A stretch of 64,000 bases of DNA from Candidatus Didemnitutus sp. Its GTDB lineage: Bacteria > Verrucomicrobiota > Verrucomicrobiia > Opitutales > Opitutaceae. Of this stretch, positions 56,062 to 64,000 are shown piece after piece. The stretch's first letter is position 1. Each line of letters begins with the position of its first letter. The stretch covers positions 1 through 64,000 of the forward strand of contig JAGOQJ010000009.1 of assembly GCA_017991595.1 (NCBI GenBank). The letters run 5' to 3'. A program made the translations under genes and the position numbers. The notes below the pieces were generated by a model. The model saw nothing but the letters and a program-made list of their open reading frames with translations. It was not told the origin of the DNA and made no database searches.

Positions 56062-57744
56062 ATGTCCAACGCCGTCCAGGAAACCGCCCGCCGCCGCACC
56101 TTTGCGATCATCTCGCACCCCGATGCGGGCAAGACGACGCTGACCGAAAAGTTCCTCCTCTACGGCAACGCCATCCATCTCGCCGGCACCGTCACCGCCC
56201 GCAAGAACCAGCGCGCCACCGCCTCCGACTGGATGGAACTGGAAAAACAGCGCGGCATCTCGATCAGCTCGACCGTCCTGCAGTTCGATTTCGCCGGCTG
56301 CGCTGTCAACCTCCTCGATACCCCCGGCCACAAGGATTTCTCCGAGGACACCTACCGTGTGCTCACCGCCGTCGATGCCGCGCTGATGGTGATCGACGCC
56401 GCCAAAGGCGTGGAGTCGCAGACGCGCAAGCTCTTCGAAGTCTGCCGTCGTCGCGGCGTGCCGATCTTCACGTTCATGAACAAGTGCGACCGGCCGACGC
56501 GCAATCCGCTCGAGCTGCTCGACGAACTCGAAAGCGTCCTCGGCCTCCAGTCCTCTCCCGTCATCTGGCCGCTCGGCAACGGGCCGTCGTTCAAGGGCGT
56601 GTTCGACCGTCGCACGAAGCAGGTCCACCTCTTCGAGCGCACGCCGGGCGGCAAGTTCCAGGCACCGGTCAACGTGACCTCGCTCGAAGACCCGCAGGTC
56701 CGCGCCAAGCTCGACGACGACACCTATGCCGCCGTGAAGGAGCAGCTCGAGATGCTCGACGGCGCCGGCCACCCGCTCGACCTCGATGCCGTGCGCCACG
56801 GCCAGCAGACACCGGTCTATTTCGGTTCCGCGGTGAACAATTTCGGCGTCGAACTCCTCCTCAACGGTTTCCTCAAGGACTCCGTCCCACCCGCGCCGCG
56901 CCGCGCGATGACCGTCACCGGTGTCGGCCTCGAGGACATCGCCCGGGCCGCCTCGCAGCCCGCGACCGAGGAGAACTCGCGCGTCATCCCCGTCGATTAC
57001 CCGAAGTTCTCCGGCTTCATCTTCAAGATCCAGGCGAACATGGACCCGAAGCACCGCGACCGCATCGCGTTCCTCCGCGTGTGCTCTGGCAAGTTCGAGC
57101 GCGACATGGTCGTCACCCACCAGCGCACGGGCAAACAGGTGCGCCTCTCGTCGTCGCACAAGCTGTTCGGCCAGGAACGCGAGACGGTCGATGAGGCTTG
57201 GCCGGGCGACGTCATCGGCCTCGTCGGTCACGACGCCTTCGGCATCGGCGACACGCTGACCGAGGATCGCACGATCCTCTTCAACGAGATCCCGCGCTTC
57301 CCGCCCGAAGTCTTCACCTACATCTCGAATCCCACCGCCGGCGACGCGAAGAAATACCGCGCCGGCCTTGAGCAGCTTTTGCAGGAAGGCGTCGTCCAAT
57401 CCTTCACCGCGAAGAACGCCCCGCCCGGCGCCACGCTGCTCGCCGCGGTCGGTCCGCTGCAATTTGAAGTCGTCCAGTGGCGCCTCCAGAGCGAATACGG
57501 CGCCGAGTCCCGCCTCTCGCCCACACCGTGGACGCTTCTCAAGTGGGTCGACATCCCCGACGCGCTCAAAGGCCCGAAAGGCTTCGACACCTCGCGGGTC
57601 GTCGTCGCTACCGGCGTCAGCTTCGGCGCAGACAAATTTGAAAACCCCGTCGTGCTTTTCCCGAACGACTGGACGATGCGCTACTTCGTGGAGAAAAACC
57701 CGGAGTTGAAGCTCCGCGACCTCCCGCCCGAGCAGACCGGCTGA
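56062..57744 (+). CDS. prfC: Peptide chain release factor 3
   Basis: A 560-residue translation GTPase that recycles RF1 and RF2 after termination. The G motifs are SHPDAGKTTLTEK (G1), the RGI switch in QRGISISS, DTPGHKDFSEDTYR (G3) and NKCDR (G4). The C-terminal RF3 domains complete the normal length. ATG 56062 gives the standard start MSNAVQETARRRTFAIIS. It stands alone. Confidence 0.96.
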   Translation: MSNAVQETARRRTFAIISHPDAGKTTLTEKFLLYGNAIHLAGTVTARKNQRATASDWMELEKQRGISISSTVLQFDFAGCAVNLLDTPGHKDFSEDTYRVLTAVDAALMVIDAAKGVESQTRKLFEVCRRRGVPIFTFMNKCDRPTRNPLELLDELESVLGLQSSPVIWPLGNGPSFKGVFDRRTKQVHLFERTPGGKFQAPVNVTSLEDPQVRAKLDDDTYAAVKEQLEMLDGAGHPLDLDAVRHGQQTPVYFGSAVNNFGVELLLNGFLKDSVPPAPRRAMTVTGVGLEDIARAASQPATEENSRVIPVDYPKFSGFIFKIQANMDPKHRDRIAFLRVCSGKFERDMVVTHQRTGKQVRLSSSHKLFGQERETVDEAWPGDVIGLVGHDAFGIGDTLTEDRTILFNEIPRFPPEVFTYISNPTAGDAKKYRAGLEQLLQEGVVQSFTAKNAPPGATLLAAVGPLQFEVVQWRLQSEYGAESRLSPTPWTLLKWVDIPDALKGPKGFDTSRVVVATGVSFGADKFENPVVLFPNDWTMRYFVEKNPELKLRDLPPEQTG

Positions 57745-57834
57745 GCGCGGCAGCGCCGCCCCGCAACGCGACGTGCGCGCAGAAGTGCACGGTGGGCGAC
57801 CGTTGGGAAAATCCGGAAAACTGCCGGCACTCGC

Positions 57835-57861
57835 TCAAGTGCGCGCGACCCGTGCCGATGT
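57835..57861 (+). promoter_or_regulatory. Sigma-28 (FliA)-type promoter of flagellin
   Basis: TCAAGTGC and GCCGATGT with exactly an 11-base spacer, close to the FliA consensus TAAA...GCCGATAA. It lies about 75 bases before the flagellin ATG, a typical late flagellar promoter. Confidence 0.5.
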
Positions 57862-57936
57862 GAGCAACCGTCGTTACCCCTTGAGCGACACGGGCGGCAC
57901 GGAAGCCGCATCTCCACGCCGGATCACGGACGAATC

Positions 57937-59178
57937 ATGTCAGTCGTCATCAACACCAATTACGCCGCGACCCTCGCGAGCGACAACCTCGCGGCCTCGA
58001 GCCAGCTGTTGCAACGCAGCCTCAACCGCCTCTCCAGCGGCTCGAGGATCGTCAATCCCTCCGACGATGCCGGCGGCCTCGCCGTCTCGATGAAACTGAC
58101 GGCCACCGCCAAGCGCCAAGGCGCCGCCGCCACCAATCTCAGCAACTCCGTCTCCTACCTTCAATCGCAGGACGGCGTGCTGAAAACCACCGCCAAAGTC
58201 CTCGAGCGCATCGGCGAACTGAAGACCCTCGCCGCCGATCCGACGAAGAACGCCTCCGACATCGCCAACTACAACGCCGAGTTCAGCACGCTGCAGGATC
58301 AGCTCGTCTCGCTGGCCGCGGAAAAATTCAACGGCAAAGCCCTTTTCGGGCCGGATGAATTGTCCGTGCCCGCCACCGCCGACGGCACCAGCTCGATCAC
58401 CCTGCCCGGAGTGGAGCTGCTCGGCAGTCCGGCCTTCCCCGCGCTGACCGACAGCTTTGCCAATCTCAGCCAGTGGAGCGACGACAGCTTCGGCGGTTCG
58501 GCCTACGTGGCCGGCGGCGTGCTCAATCTCGACGGCTCCTTCGGTATCGTGACCTCGAACCAGAGCTTTTCCGAGCCCTTCGAACTCAACCTCGAATACC
58601 AGAGCAAGGCCACCGGCGACATTTTCTCAGTGTGGCTGGACGACACCGGCACCATCATCGGATCCGCCAATCCGGGCGACACCAACTGGCACAGCATGCG
58701 CATCGTCTTCGATGGCACGACCGCCAACGCCTATATCGACGGCTCGCCGACGCCCAGCATGACGACCAATCCGAGCCCCGCATCGGGTCCGATCCAGTTG
58801 TCGTCCAACGCCGCCAACGGTATCCGCGTGCGCAATCTCTCCGTGGCGAGCACCGAGGGTTCCGGCAGCGAAGTCTCCACCGTCACGTCGGCGGCCGACC
58901 TGCAAAGCCTCTCCCTCTCCTCGATCACCGCCGCCCTCAGCGATGTCGCGACCTTTCGCGCCAACAACGGCGCACAACAATCCCGCCTCGGGTTCGCGGC
59001 GGAGGTCCTCGCCGTCAACAAGGCCAACATCGAGGCCGCCAACAGCCGTATCACCGACGTCGATGTCGCGCAGGAATCCACCCAACTCGCGCGCTACAAC
59101 ATCCTCGTCCAATCCGGTGCCGCCATGCTCAGCCAGGCCAACCAGTCCGCGCAGATGGCCTTGCGCCTGCTCGGGTGA
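57937..59178 (+). CDS. Flagellin with LamG-like domain in its variable region
   Basis: A 413-residue flagellar filament protein. The conserved N-terminal D0/D1 part (residues 1-138) contains RLSSGSRIVNPSDDAGGLAVS. The C-terminal part (about 335-413) ends QANQSAQMALRLLG. Between them, about residues 171-305 look like a concanavalin/LamG-type beta-sandwich (LNLEYQSKATGDIFSVWLDD, then WHSMRIVFDGTTANAYIDG). Such a domain may bind glycans at the filament surface. No other flagellar gene is in the window. Confidence 0.92.
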   Translation: MSVVINTNYAATLASDNLAASSQLLQRSLNRLSSGSRIVNPSDDAGGLAVSMKLTATAKRQGAAATNLSNSVSYLQSQDGVLKTTAKVLERIGELKTLAADPTKNASDIANYNAEFSTLQDQLVSLAAEKFNGKALFGPDELSVPATADGTSSITLPGVELLGSPAFPALTDSFANLSQWSDDSFGGSAYVAGGVLNLDGSFGIVTSNQSFSEPFELNLEYQSKATGDIFSVWLDDTGTIIGSANPGDTNWHSMRIVFDGTTANAYIDGSPTPSMTTNPSPASGPIQLSSNAANGIRVRNLSVASTEGSGSEVSTVTSAADLQSLSLSSITAALSDVATFRANNGAQQSRLGFAAEVLAVNKANIEAANSRITDVDVAQESTQLARYNILVQSGAAMLSQANQSAQMALRLLG

Positions 59179-59224
59179 CCCGCGCCCTCATTGACGCGCC
59201 CGCGGCCTTCGCCAGAGTGACCGC

Positions 59225-59995
59225 GTGAACTTTTTTGCCCGTCGGATACTCTCGCTTGTCGCCGGGACGCTGGCCCTCGCCGCTCCGCTCGCCGCCCGCG
59301 AGGGCGCCCCGCAGACCTTCCTCATCGTCCACGGCGCCTGGGGCGGTGCCTGGCAATTCGCCAAGGTCGACCCGCTGCTGCGCGAGCGCGGCTACGATGT
59401 GCGCCGCGTCACGCTCACCGGTCTCGGCGAACGCGTCCACCTCGCCTCGCCCGACATCGGGCTGCAGACCCACATCGACGACGTCGTGAACGTCATCCTC
59501 TTCGAGAATCTCCGCGACATCGTTCTCCTCGGCCACAGTTACGGCGGCATGGTCATCAGCGGCGTGGCCCAGCGCGTGCCTGACCGCATCGCCCGCCTGG
59601 TCTATCTCGACGCCATCCTGCCGAACGACGGCGAGAGCCTCCTGACCGCGCGCGGCGACCGGGCAAGCAGCCTCGATCTGTCGAAGATGACGCGCGACGG
59701 CTTCCTCGTGCCCTTGTGGGTGCGCCCCGACAAACCACACCCGTTCGACGTGCCGCATCCGTTGAAGACCTTCACCGATTCCGTCGCGCTGAAAAATCCC
59801 GCCGCGGAGAAGATTCCTGCGCTCTACATCCTGACGGTCGATCCCGGCAAGAAGCCGGAGGAGGACGATTTCTGGCCCTTCGCCGAGCGTGCCCGCGACC
59901 GCGGCTGGCCCGTCGTCGAAATGGTCGGCGACCACAACCCGCAGTGGCGTCAGCCCGCCGCGACCGTCGAGGTCCTCGCGGGCGCCCTCCACTGA
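59225..59995 (+). CDS. Secreted alpha/beta-hydrolase
   Basis: A 256-residue protein with an N-terminal signal peptide (SLVAGTLALAAPLAA). FLIVHGAWGGAWQFAKV opens the fold, the nucleophile is in LLGHSYGGMVISG, and MVGDHNPQW gives the His. The layout resembles the hydroxynitrile-lyase/methylesterase-like group, with a salicylate-esterase-type GAWGGAW motif. Substrate unknown. It starts at GTG and ends before a strong terminator. Confidence 0.82.
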   Translation: MNFFARRILSLVAGTLALAAPLAAREGAPQTFLIVHGAWGGAWQFAKVDPLLRERGYDVRRVTLTGLGERVHLASPDIGLQTHIDDVVNVILFENLRDIVLLGHSYGGMVISGVAQRVPDRIARLVYLDAILPNDGESLLTARGDRASSLDLSKMTRDGFLVPLWVRPDKPHPFDVPHPLKTFTDSVALKNPAAEKIPALYILTVDPGKKPEEDDFWPFAERARDRGWPVVEMVGDHNPQWRQPAATVEVLAGALH

Positions 59996-60022
59996 GGGCC
60001 TCGTCTTCATCCCTGAAAATGC

Positions 60023-60056
60023 GAAGGCCGCCTACCCCTAGGCGGCCTTCTCTTTT
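60023..60056 (+). terminator. Rho-independent terminator
   Basis: A 12-bp stem (GAAGGCCGCCTA with TAGGCGGCCTTC), CCCC loop, then TCTTTTA. It ends the hydrolase transcript. Confidence 0.85.
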
Positions 60057-60347
60057 ACCCTAACACACAAGCAAACATATGAACTAACAACGATGGGAAA
60101 GACGCCGCTCCGCAGATTTCGTTCAAACGTATTCTGTTTTTCCGGCCGGTAATTTACCTCGCCGTAACATCCGCCACCGCGCCGTCGCCCGAAACCGCGA
60201 AAAATGCCCTCCGCCGGCATTGTCAGCGGCCCGCGACCAAGCCAAGTTGACCGCCAGAGGTCTTTTCCCCGCTGCGGCTTCCCGCTCCACGCCCTCGAAC
60301 GGCATCGTGCGACGCTCCAGCGCAGAAAGCGCCTAGTCCGCCTCCTC
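60057..60347. other. 291-bp gap upstream of 60348
   Basis: The first part (60057-60190) is AT-richer than the surroundings, with CAAACATATGAACTAACAA and GTAATTTACC. No coding pattern is supported on either strand, and no clear repeat was found. It may contain the promoter of the next gene. Confidence 0.35.
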
Positions 60348-60758
60348 ATGCCGCCTCCCCGCGAAGTTCCGTCCCGCTCCGCCAAGGTCGTCCACCGCCA
60401 CGCCTGGCTCTGGGAGCCGCTGGAAGAGGAGCCCAGCTTCGTGCTGCGCGCGATGTTCGGCGCCAAGGCCGTCTATCTCGACGGCCGGCTCCTGTTTTGT
60501 TTCTGCGCCGGCGAGGAACCTTGGCGCGGCCTGCTCGTGTGCACAGAGCGCGAACACCACGCGAGCCTCTGCGCCGCCCATCCGGAGCTCGCCCCTCATT
60601 CCATCCTGCCGAAATGGCTCTATCTGCCCGAGACAGCCCCGCGCTTCGAGAACACCGGCACGGCCCTCGTGCAACTCGCCCGCCGGCGCGACCCTCGCCT
60701 CGGCGTCCTGCCACGGCCCAAACGCGGTCGTCCCCACAGCACCACCCGCCCACGTTGA
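60348..60758 (+). CDS. TfoX N-terminal-like small protein
   Basis: A 136-residue basic protein. The segment RAMFGAKAVYLDGRLLFCFC resembles the start of TfoX-like domains (MFGGxxxxxDGxxF). The rest (LLVCTEREHHASLCAAHPEL, then LPKWLYLPE) is conserved-looking but not assigned. The start at ATG 60348 is used because the frame upstream lacks conservation. It lies 4 bases before the YdeI-like gene, with which it is probably co-transcribed. Confidence 0.65.
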   Translation: MPPPREVPSRSAKVVHRHAWLWEPLEEEPSFVLRAMFGAKAVYLDGRLLFCFCAGEEPWRGLLVCTEREHHASLCAAHPELAPHSILPKWLYLPETAPRFENTGTALVQLARRRDPRLGVLPRPKRGRPHSTTRPR

Positions 60759-60762
60759 GCCC

Positions 60763-61323
60763 ATGAGCGCCATCTTTTTCGCCACCGCCGCCGAGTTCCG
60801 CCGCTGGTTGCTGACCAACCACGCCCGCGTCACGGAATTGCAGGTCGGTTTCTACAAAAAGAGCGCCACCCGCAAGGGCCTGACCTATCGCGAAGCCGTC
60901 GAGGAGGCGCTGTGCTTCGGCTGGATCGACGGCCAGGTGCGCCGGATCGACGAGGAGCGCTACCAACACCGTTTCACGCCCCGCCGCCCCGGCAGCACGT
61001 GGAGCAACGTCAACGTGGCTCACGTGGAGCGCCTGATCGCAGCAGGACGGATGCACGCCTCCGGGCTGGCCGCATTCCACGCCCGCCTGCCCGCCAAGAC
61101 CGGCGTTTACTCATTCGAGCCCGCCACGCCGCCGGTCTTGCCGGCTGCGATGGCCCGCCGCTTCCGCGCCGAGAAGGCAGCCTGGGCTTTTTTCCAAGCC
61201 CAGCCTCCGGGCTATCGCCGGCTGGCTCTCCACAAGGTCGTCAGCCCGAAGCAGGCCGCCACCCGCGAACGTTGGTTCGCCCGCCTGATCGCCGCCTCCG
61301 CCGCCGGTCGACGGCTGGAATAG
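60763..61323 (+). CDS. YdeI/OmpD-associated family protein
   Basis: A 186-residue soluble protein. The N-terminal part is FFATAAEFRRWLLTNHARV, then FYKKSATRKGLTYREAVEEALCFGWIDGQ, the YdeI signature. It is followed by the RFTPRRPGSTWSNVNV motif. Function of the family is poorly known; some members are linked to OmpD in Salmonella or to peptide resistance. It is probably co-transcribed with the gene at 60348. Confidence 0.85.
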   Translation: MSAIFFATAAEFRRWLLTNHARVTELQVGFYKKSATRKGLTYREAVEEALCFGWIDGQVRRIDEERYQHRFTPRRPGSTWSNVNVAHVERLIAAGRMHASGLAAFHARLPAKTGVYSFEPATPPVLPAAMARRFRAEKAAWAFFQAQPPGYRRLALHKVVSPKQAATRERWFARLIAASAAGRRLE

Positions 61324-61475
61324 GCCCTCCGCGCGGCGGGGTCGTCGTGAACGACGAAAAGTTGCCCCTCGCCGCCGCGCGCTCCGGCAACGGAACAATT
61401 CTCCGCCAGCGAATGGCAAGAGACGCGAGGTCGGAGGCGGCAAAACCTGATTTACTGCGACGCTTGAACCCCACC

Positions 61476-61718
61476 ATGCCTACCGAAATCCATGGTCATG
61501 CCGTGATGGACTTGATGCAGGCGTCCGGCCGCACGTTTTGCCGGAAATCTCTCGTCGCCTACATCGAGCATCACTTCGGCCGCCACACCCGTTTCTGCAC
61601 CTGTTCCTGCTCCGATCTCACGGCGGAACAATTGGTCGATTTTTTTGCCGCCCGCGGCAAATTCAAGGGCACCGAGGACGCCTTCACGCTCGATCCCGGA
61701 CACGCCTGCCACCACTGA
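61476..61718 (+). CDS. YecH-family small metal-binding-type protein
   Basis: An 80-residue protein. MPTEIHGHAVMDLMQASG is the characteristic start. Conserved Cys residues in RFCTCSCSDLTAEQLVDFF and the C-terminal GHACHH suggest metal binding. Length and motifs match YecH (DUF2492). Function is unknown. It lies upstream of the ROK kinase by 31 bases and may be co-transcribed. Confidence 0.85.
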   Translation: MPTEIHGHAVMDLMQASGRTFCRKSLVAYIEHHFGRHTRFCTCSCSDLTAEQLVDFFAARGKFKGTEDAFTLDPGHACHH

Positions 61719-61749
61719 CCTCCCTCGCTCCAGCCCAGCCTGATCACTC

Positions 61750-62787
61750 ATGACCTCCGCCAAGCTTTTCCTCGGCACCGACAGCGGCGCCACGACCTCC
61801 AAGACCGGTGGCATCCGCGCGGATGGCACGATCATCTCCCAAGAATTGCGCCAGATCTCGACCAACGCCCAGGACGGCACCGCCGGCGTCGTGCGCGGCT
61901 GGGTGCAGGGAGCGAACAATTTTCTGACGGAGCACGGGTTCACTTGGAACGAGGTCGGCGGCGTGGGCCTCGCGCTCCCCGGCCCTTACCTCAGCTACGG
62001 CATCATGGGGCGCGCGGCCAATCTGCCCGCGAATTTCTACGGTTGGAACTTCCACGCCGACTACGCCGCCGCGCTCGCCGAGGCCGCCGGACGCCCCATC
62101 CCGCTCGTCGTGGGCAACGACGGCAATTTCGGCGGTGTCGGTGAGGCCCATCGCGTCGCCGCCGGCCGCGCCGCCAGCGTGCTCATGCTCGCGCCCGGCT
62201 CCGGACTCGGCGCGGCCTACGTCGATCCGCGCGGCCTGCCGCTCGACGGCGACACCCTCTCCGGCATGGAGAGCGGCCACATGCCCGCCCCGCTCCACCT
62301 GCTCGGCAACATCCGTCCCTTCCGCTGCGGTTGCGGACGCGAGTGGGGCTGCATCGAAGCCTACACGACCATCTCCGGGCTGCCCCAGTTGCTCGACGTC
62401 TTCCTCGAGAAACATCCCCGCCACCCGCTGGCCAGCTCCACGCAGCCGATCAAGGAGAAGGTCCTCTCCCTGCGCACGCTGGCGCAGCAAGGCGACGCGC
62501 TCGCGCTCGACATCTTCGACTTTCAGGCACGTGCGCTCGGCCTGCACATCGCCAATCTGTTGATGTCGCTCGACACCGAATACGTCGTCATCGGCGGCGG
62601 TCTCATCGATCCCGGCGCGACGACCCACGCCTTCCGCGAGCGTTACCTGGCCGGCATCCGCGCCGCCGCCGAACCCTACCTGTGGGAACCGCAACGCGCC
62701 CGCCTGAAGATCTTCGCCGCGACACTCGGCGAGCTCTCCCAGGCCATCGGCGCCGCGCTGGTCGCCCGCGCCAAGTTCGGCACCTGA
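61750..62787 (+). CDS. ROK-family sugar kinase
   Basis: A 345-residue sugar kinase or repressor-like ROK protein without a DNA-binding domain. The ATP-phosphate site is LGTDSGATTSKTGG. A zinc-binding motif is CGCGREWGCIEAYTTISGL, and VGNDGNFGG holds the catalytic Asp. Glucose, N-acetylglucosamine or N-acetylmannosamine are the usual substrates; which one cannot be told. Confidence 0.88.
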   Translation: MTSAKLFLGTDSGATTSKTGGIRADGTIISQELRQISTNAQDGTAGVVRGWVQGANNFLTEHGFTWNEVGGVGLALPGPYLSYGIMGRAANLPANFYGWNFHADYAAALAEAAGRPIPLVVGNDGNFGGVGEAHRVAAGRAASVLMLAPGSGLGAAYVDPRGLPLDGDTLSGMESGHMPAPLHLLGNIRPFRCGCGREWGCIEAYTTISGLPQLLDVFLEKHPRHPLASSTQPIKEKVLSLRTLAQQGDALALDIFDFQARALGLHIANLLMSLDTEYVVIGGGLIDPGATTHAFRERYLAGIRAAAEPYLWEPQRARLKIFAATLGELSQAIGAALVARAKFGT

Positions 62788-62791
62788 GCGC

Positions 62792-62811
62792 GGCCCCGTC
62801 GCGGGCCTTTT
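62792..62811 (+). terminator. Probable terminator after the ROK kinase
   Basis: A 5-bp GGCCC/GGGCC stem with a 6-base loop followed by TTTTC. Short but well placed. Confidence 0.5.
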
Positions 62812-62856
62812 CATTCTCGTTGCGCACGGGTTCAGGTGGAGCATCTTGCCAGCGCC

Positions 62857-63447
62857 ATGAACCCGGCTGAACTCCACGGCTTGCTCGCCTTCCTCCGGCA
62901 CGCGGAACGGTTGAAAACCGTCACGCGCACCGCGTGGACTTCCGAGGGCAAACCCGAGTCGACCGCCGAGCACACGTGGCGCATGGGCCTGTTCGCGCTC
63001 AGCCTGCAGCCCTGGTTCCCCGAACTCGACTACGGCCGCGTGCTGGGGCTCGTCGTCGTGCACGACCTCGGCGAGGCGATCAACGGCGACATCTCCGCCG
63101 TCCAGCAAGCCGGCGCCCCGCCGAAGCTCGAACAGGAACGCCGCGATCTCCTGCAACTGCTCGCGCCCGCCCCGGCGAACGTCCGCGACCGCCTCGTCGC
63201 CCTCTGGGAGGAATACAACGCCGCAACCACGCCCGAGGCGCGCTTCGTCAAGGCCGTCGACAAGCTCGAGACGCTGCTGCAGCACAACCAAGGGCGCAAC
63301 CCGGCCGATTTCGACTACGCCTTCAACCTGCCCTACGGCCAGGCCTACACGCGCTGCCATCCGATCATCGAGCAACTCCGCGCCGCCCTCGACGCCGAGA
63401 CCCGTGTGCGCGCCGACGGCAACCGCCCCGCCCCACCCGCGGCCTGA
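62857..63447 (+). CDS. HD-domain phosphohydrolase, YfbR-like
   Basis: A 196-residue metal-dependent phosphohydrolase. The first His is in ESTAEHTWRMGLF, the HD in VVHDLGEAINGD, and a later Asp in FVKAVDKLETLLQHNQ. The layout is shared with the gene at 29699-30310 but the two differ clearly. A 5'-deoxynucleotidase activity is probable. ATG 62857 is preferred over GTG 62836. Confidence 0.82.
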   Translation: MNPAELHGLLAFLRHAERLKTVTRTAWTSEGKPESTAEHTWRMGLFALSLQPWFPELDYGRVLGLVVVHDLGEAINGDISAVQQAGAPPKLEQERRDLLQLLAPAPANVRDRLVALWEEYNAATTPEARFVKAVDKLETLLQHNQGRNPADFDYAFNLPYGQAYTRCHPIIEQLRAALDAETRVRADGNRPAPPAA

Positions 63448-63546
63448 TGCACTACAGCTCGTGCGCCACCCCGAGGTAGCGAGTTTACGCTGTGGGGCGC
63501 CAACGCAGGGCAAGCTGACGCCTTCGCAGGTTCCACGTTCGGACGC

Positions 63547-63571
63547 AAAAAAGCCCGCCGGTCAGGCGGGC
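63547..63571 (-). terminator. Terminator of aspS
   Basis: On the minus strand a 7-bp stem (GCCCGCC with GGCGGGC), 5-base loop and then TTTTTT. It lies about 50 bases after the aspS stop. Confidence 0.85.
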
Positions 63572-63618
63572 TTCGCGTTTCGGTCACACGACGCAATGCG
63601 TGTGGCGTTCGGGCGTGC

Positions 63619-64000
63619 TTACTTCGCCTCTTCGACCACGCGGATGTGGAGGTCGCGGAGCTGTTTCTCCGTCACGGGCGTCGGGCTCTGGTTCATCAGG
63701 TCCTGCGCCTTCTGCGTTTTGGGGAACGCGATGACGTCGCGGATCGACGTCGTGCCGCAGAGCAGTGCGCACATGCGGTCGAGCCCGAAGGCGATGCCGC
63801 CGTGCGGAGGCGCACCGTATTTGAACGCCTTCAGCATGTAGCCGAAGCGGCTCTCGACGACGTCCGCCGGAATCTTGAGCACGTCCGTGAACACCTTCTC
63901 CTGCAGTGCCGGCTGGTGGATACGGATCGAGCCGCCGCCGAGCTCCATGCCATTCAACACGACGTCGTAGTGCTGGCCGCGCACGGCCTTCGGGTCGCTG
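63619..64000 (-). CDS. aspS: Aspartyl-tRNA synthetase, C-terminal part
   Basis: The 3' part of aspS (about 127 codons); the 5' part lies beyond the window. The segments YDVVLNGMELGGGSIRIH and KYGAPPHGGIAFGLDRM are class II motif 3 and its surroundings, with AspRS-type spacing. IRDVIAFPKTQKAQDLM is diagnostic for AspRS. The gene ends at TAA 63619-63621 and is followed by a terminator. Confidence 0.94.
   Translation of the reverse strand, partial: SDPKAVRGQHYDVVLNGMELGGGSIRIHQPALQEKVFTDVLKIPADVVESRFGYMLKAFKYGAPPHGGIAFGLDRMCALLCGTTSIRDVIAFPKTQKAQDLMNQSPTPVTEKQLRDLHIRVVEEAK

Noticed and set aside
57895-57910. Sigma-54 promoter upstream of flagellin (CGGCACGGAAGCCGCA)
   Set aside because: The -24 part and spacing fit, but TTGC is CCGC and the leader would be only about 15 bases. 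The sigma-28 match is better.
63448-63546. Further REP-like palindrome (GTAGCGAGTTTACGCTG) near the aspS terminator
   Set aside because: The stem is short and imperfect and lacks a TCC-type loop, so it does not fit the family well enough.

Overview
The window is high-GC bacterial chromosome with dense genes on both strands. Gene content points to Verrucomicrobiota, most likely the family Opitutaceae. The supporting features are a GlnD-like stand-alone ACT protein, a left-handed beta-helix sugar nucleotidyltransferase, an exosortase with a PEP-CTERM substrate, flagellin, paired prolyl oligopeptidases and GTRG-type REP palindromes. This placement is inference from gene content; no rRNA gene lies in the window.

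Layout. 1-361: an AT-richer, start-less coding remnant overlain by palindromes. 380-5543: trpS, a sugar nucleotidyltransferase, tRNA-Gly, an ACT protein, a GAF histidine kinase, a cupin and a small membrane protein. 5616-14075: HNH nuclease, DEAD-box helicase, a threonine synthase, a membrane protein, gluconokinase, RNase III, two ABC-2 permeases and ParA. 14205-19520: mfd, a parvulin and radC, then tRNA-Tyr. 19851-29573: cardiolipin synthase, thrC, lysC, plsY and two prolyl oligopeptidases. 29699-36218: an HD phosphohydrolase, a hydrolase, dGTPase, ogt, an AlkA-like glycosylase and tdh-kbl. 37028-43584: hydrolase, hisS, HU/IHF, ubiE, a Pmp3-like peptide, an IscA-like protein, a protein kinase and rpoN. 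44045-47930: two receiver proteins, an ankyrin-like protein, eno and a secreted protein. 48047-52673: exosortase, TPR protein and PEP-CTERM protein. 52789 to the end: esterase, RlmI-like methyltransferase, prfC, flagellin, small accessory genes, a ROK kinase, an HD protein and the 3' end of aspS.

Connections. Aspartate-family metabolism is well represented: lysC and thrC lead to threonine, a second threonine synthase of another subclass is present, and tdh-kbl degrades threonine to glycine and acetyl-CoA. Genome maintenance is scattered (mfd, radC, ogt, alkA-like, dgt). The exosortase, TPR and PEP-CTERM genes form one surface-protein sorting locus. rpoN follows a Ser/Thr kinase directly. The flagellin gene has a sigma-28-like promoter and carries a LamG-like domain.

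The most unusual feature is a family of REP palindromes (GTAG or GTGG followed by a hairpin with a TCC-type loop). They sit between genes, and two 83-bp inverted pairs sit in frame inside mfd, so Mfd carries two palindrome-encoded 28-residue insertions. A separate motif, two dyads 65-68 bp apart with half-sites of the form GTAnnn-N5-nnnTAC, occurs at three loci.
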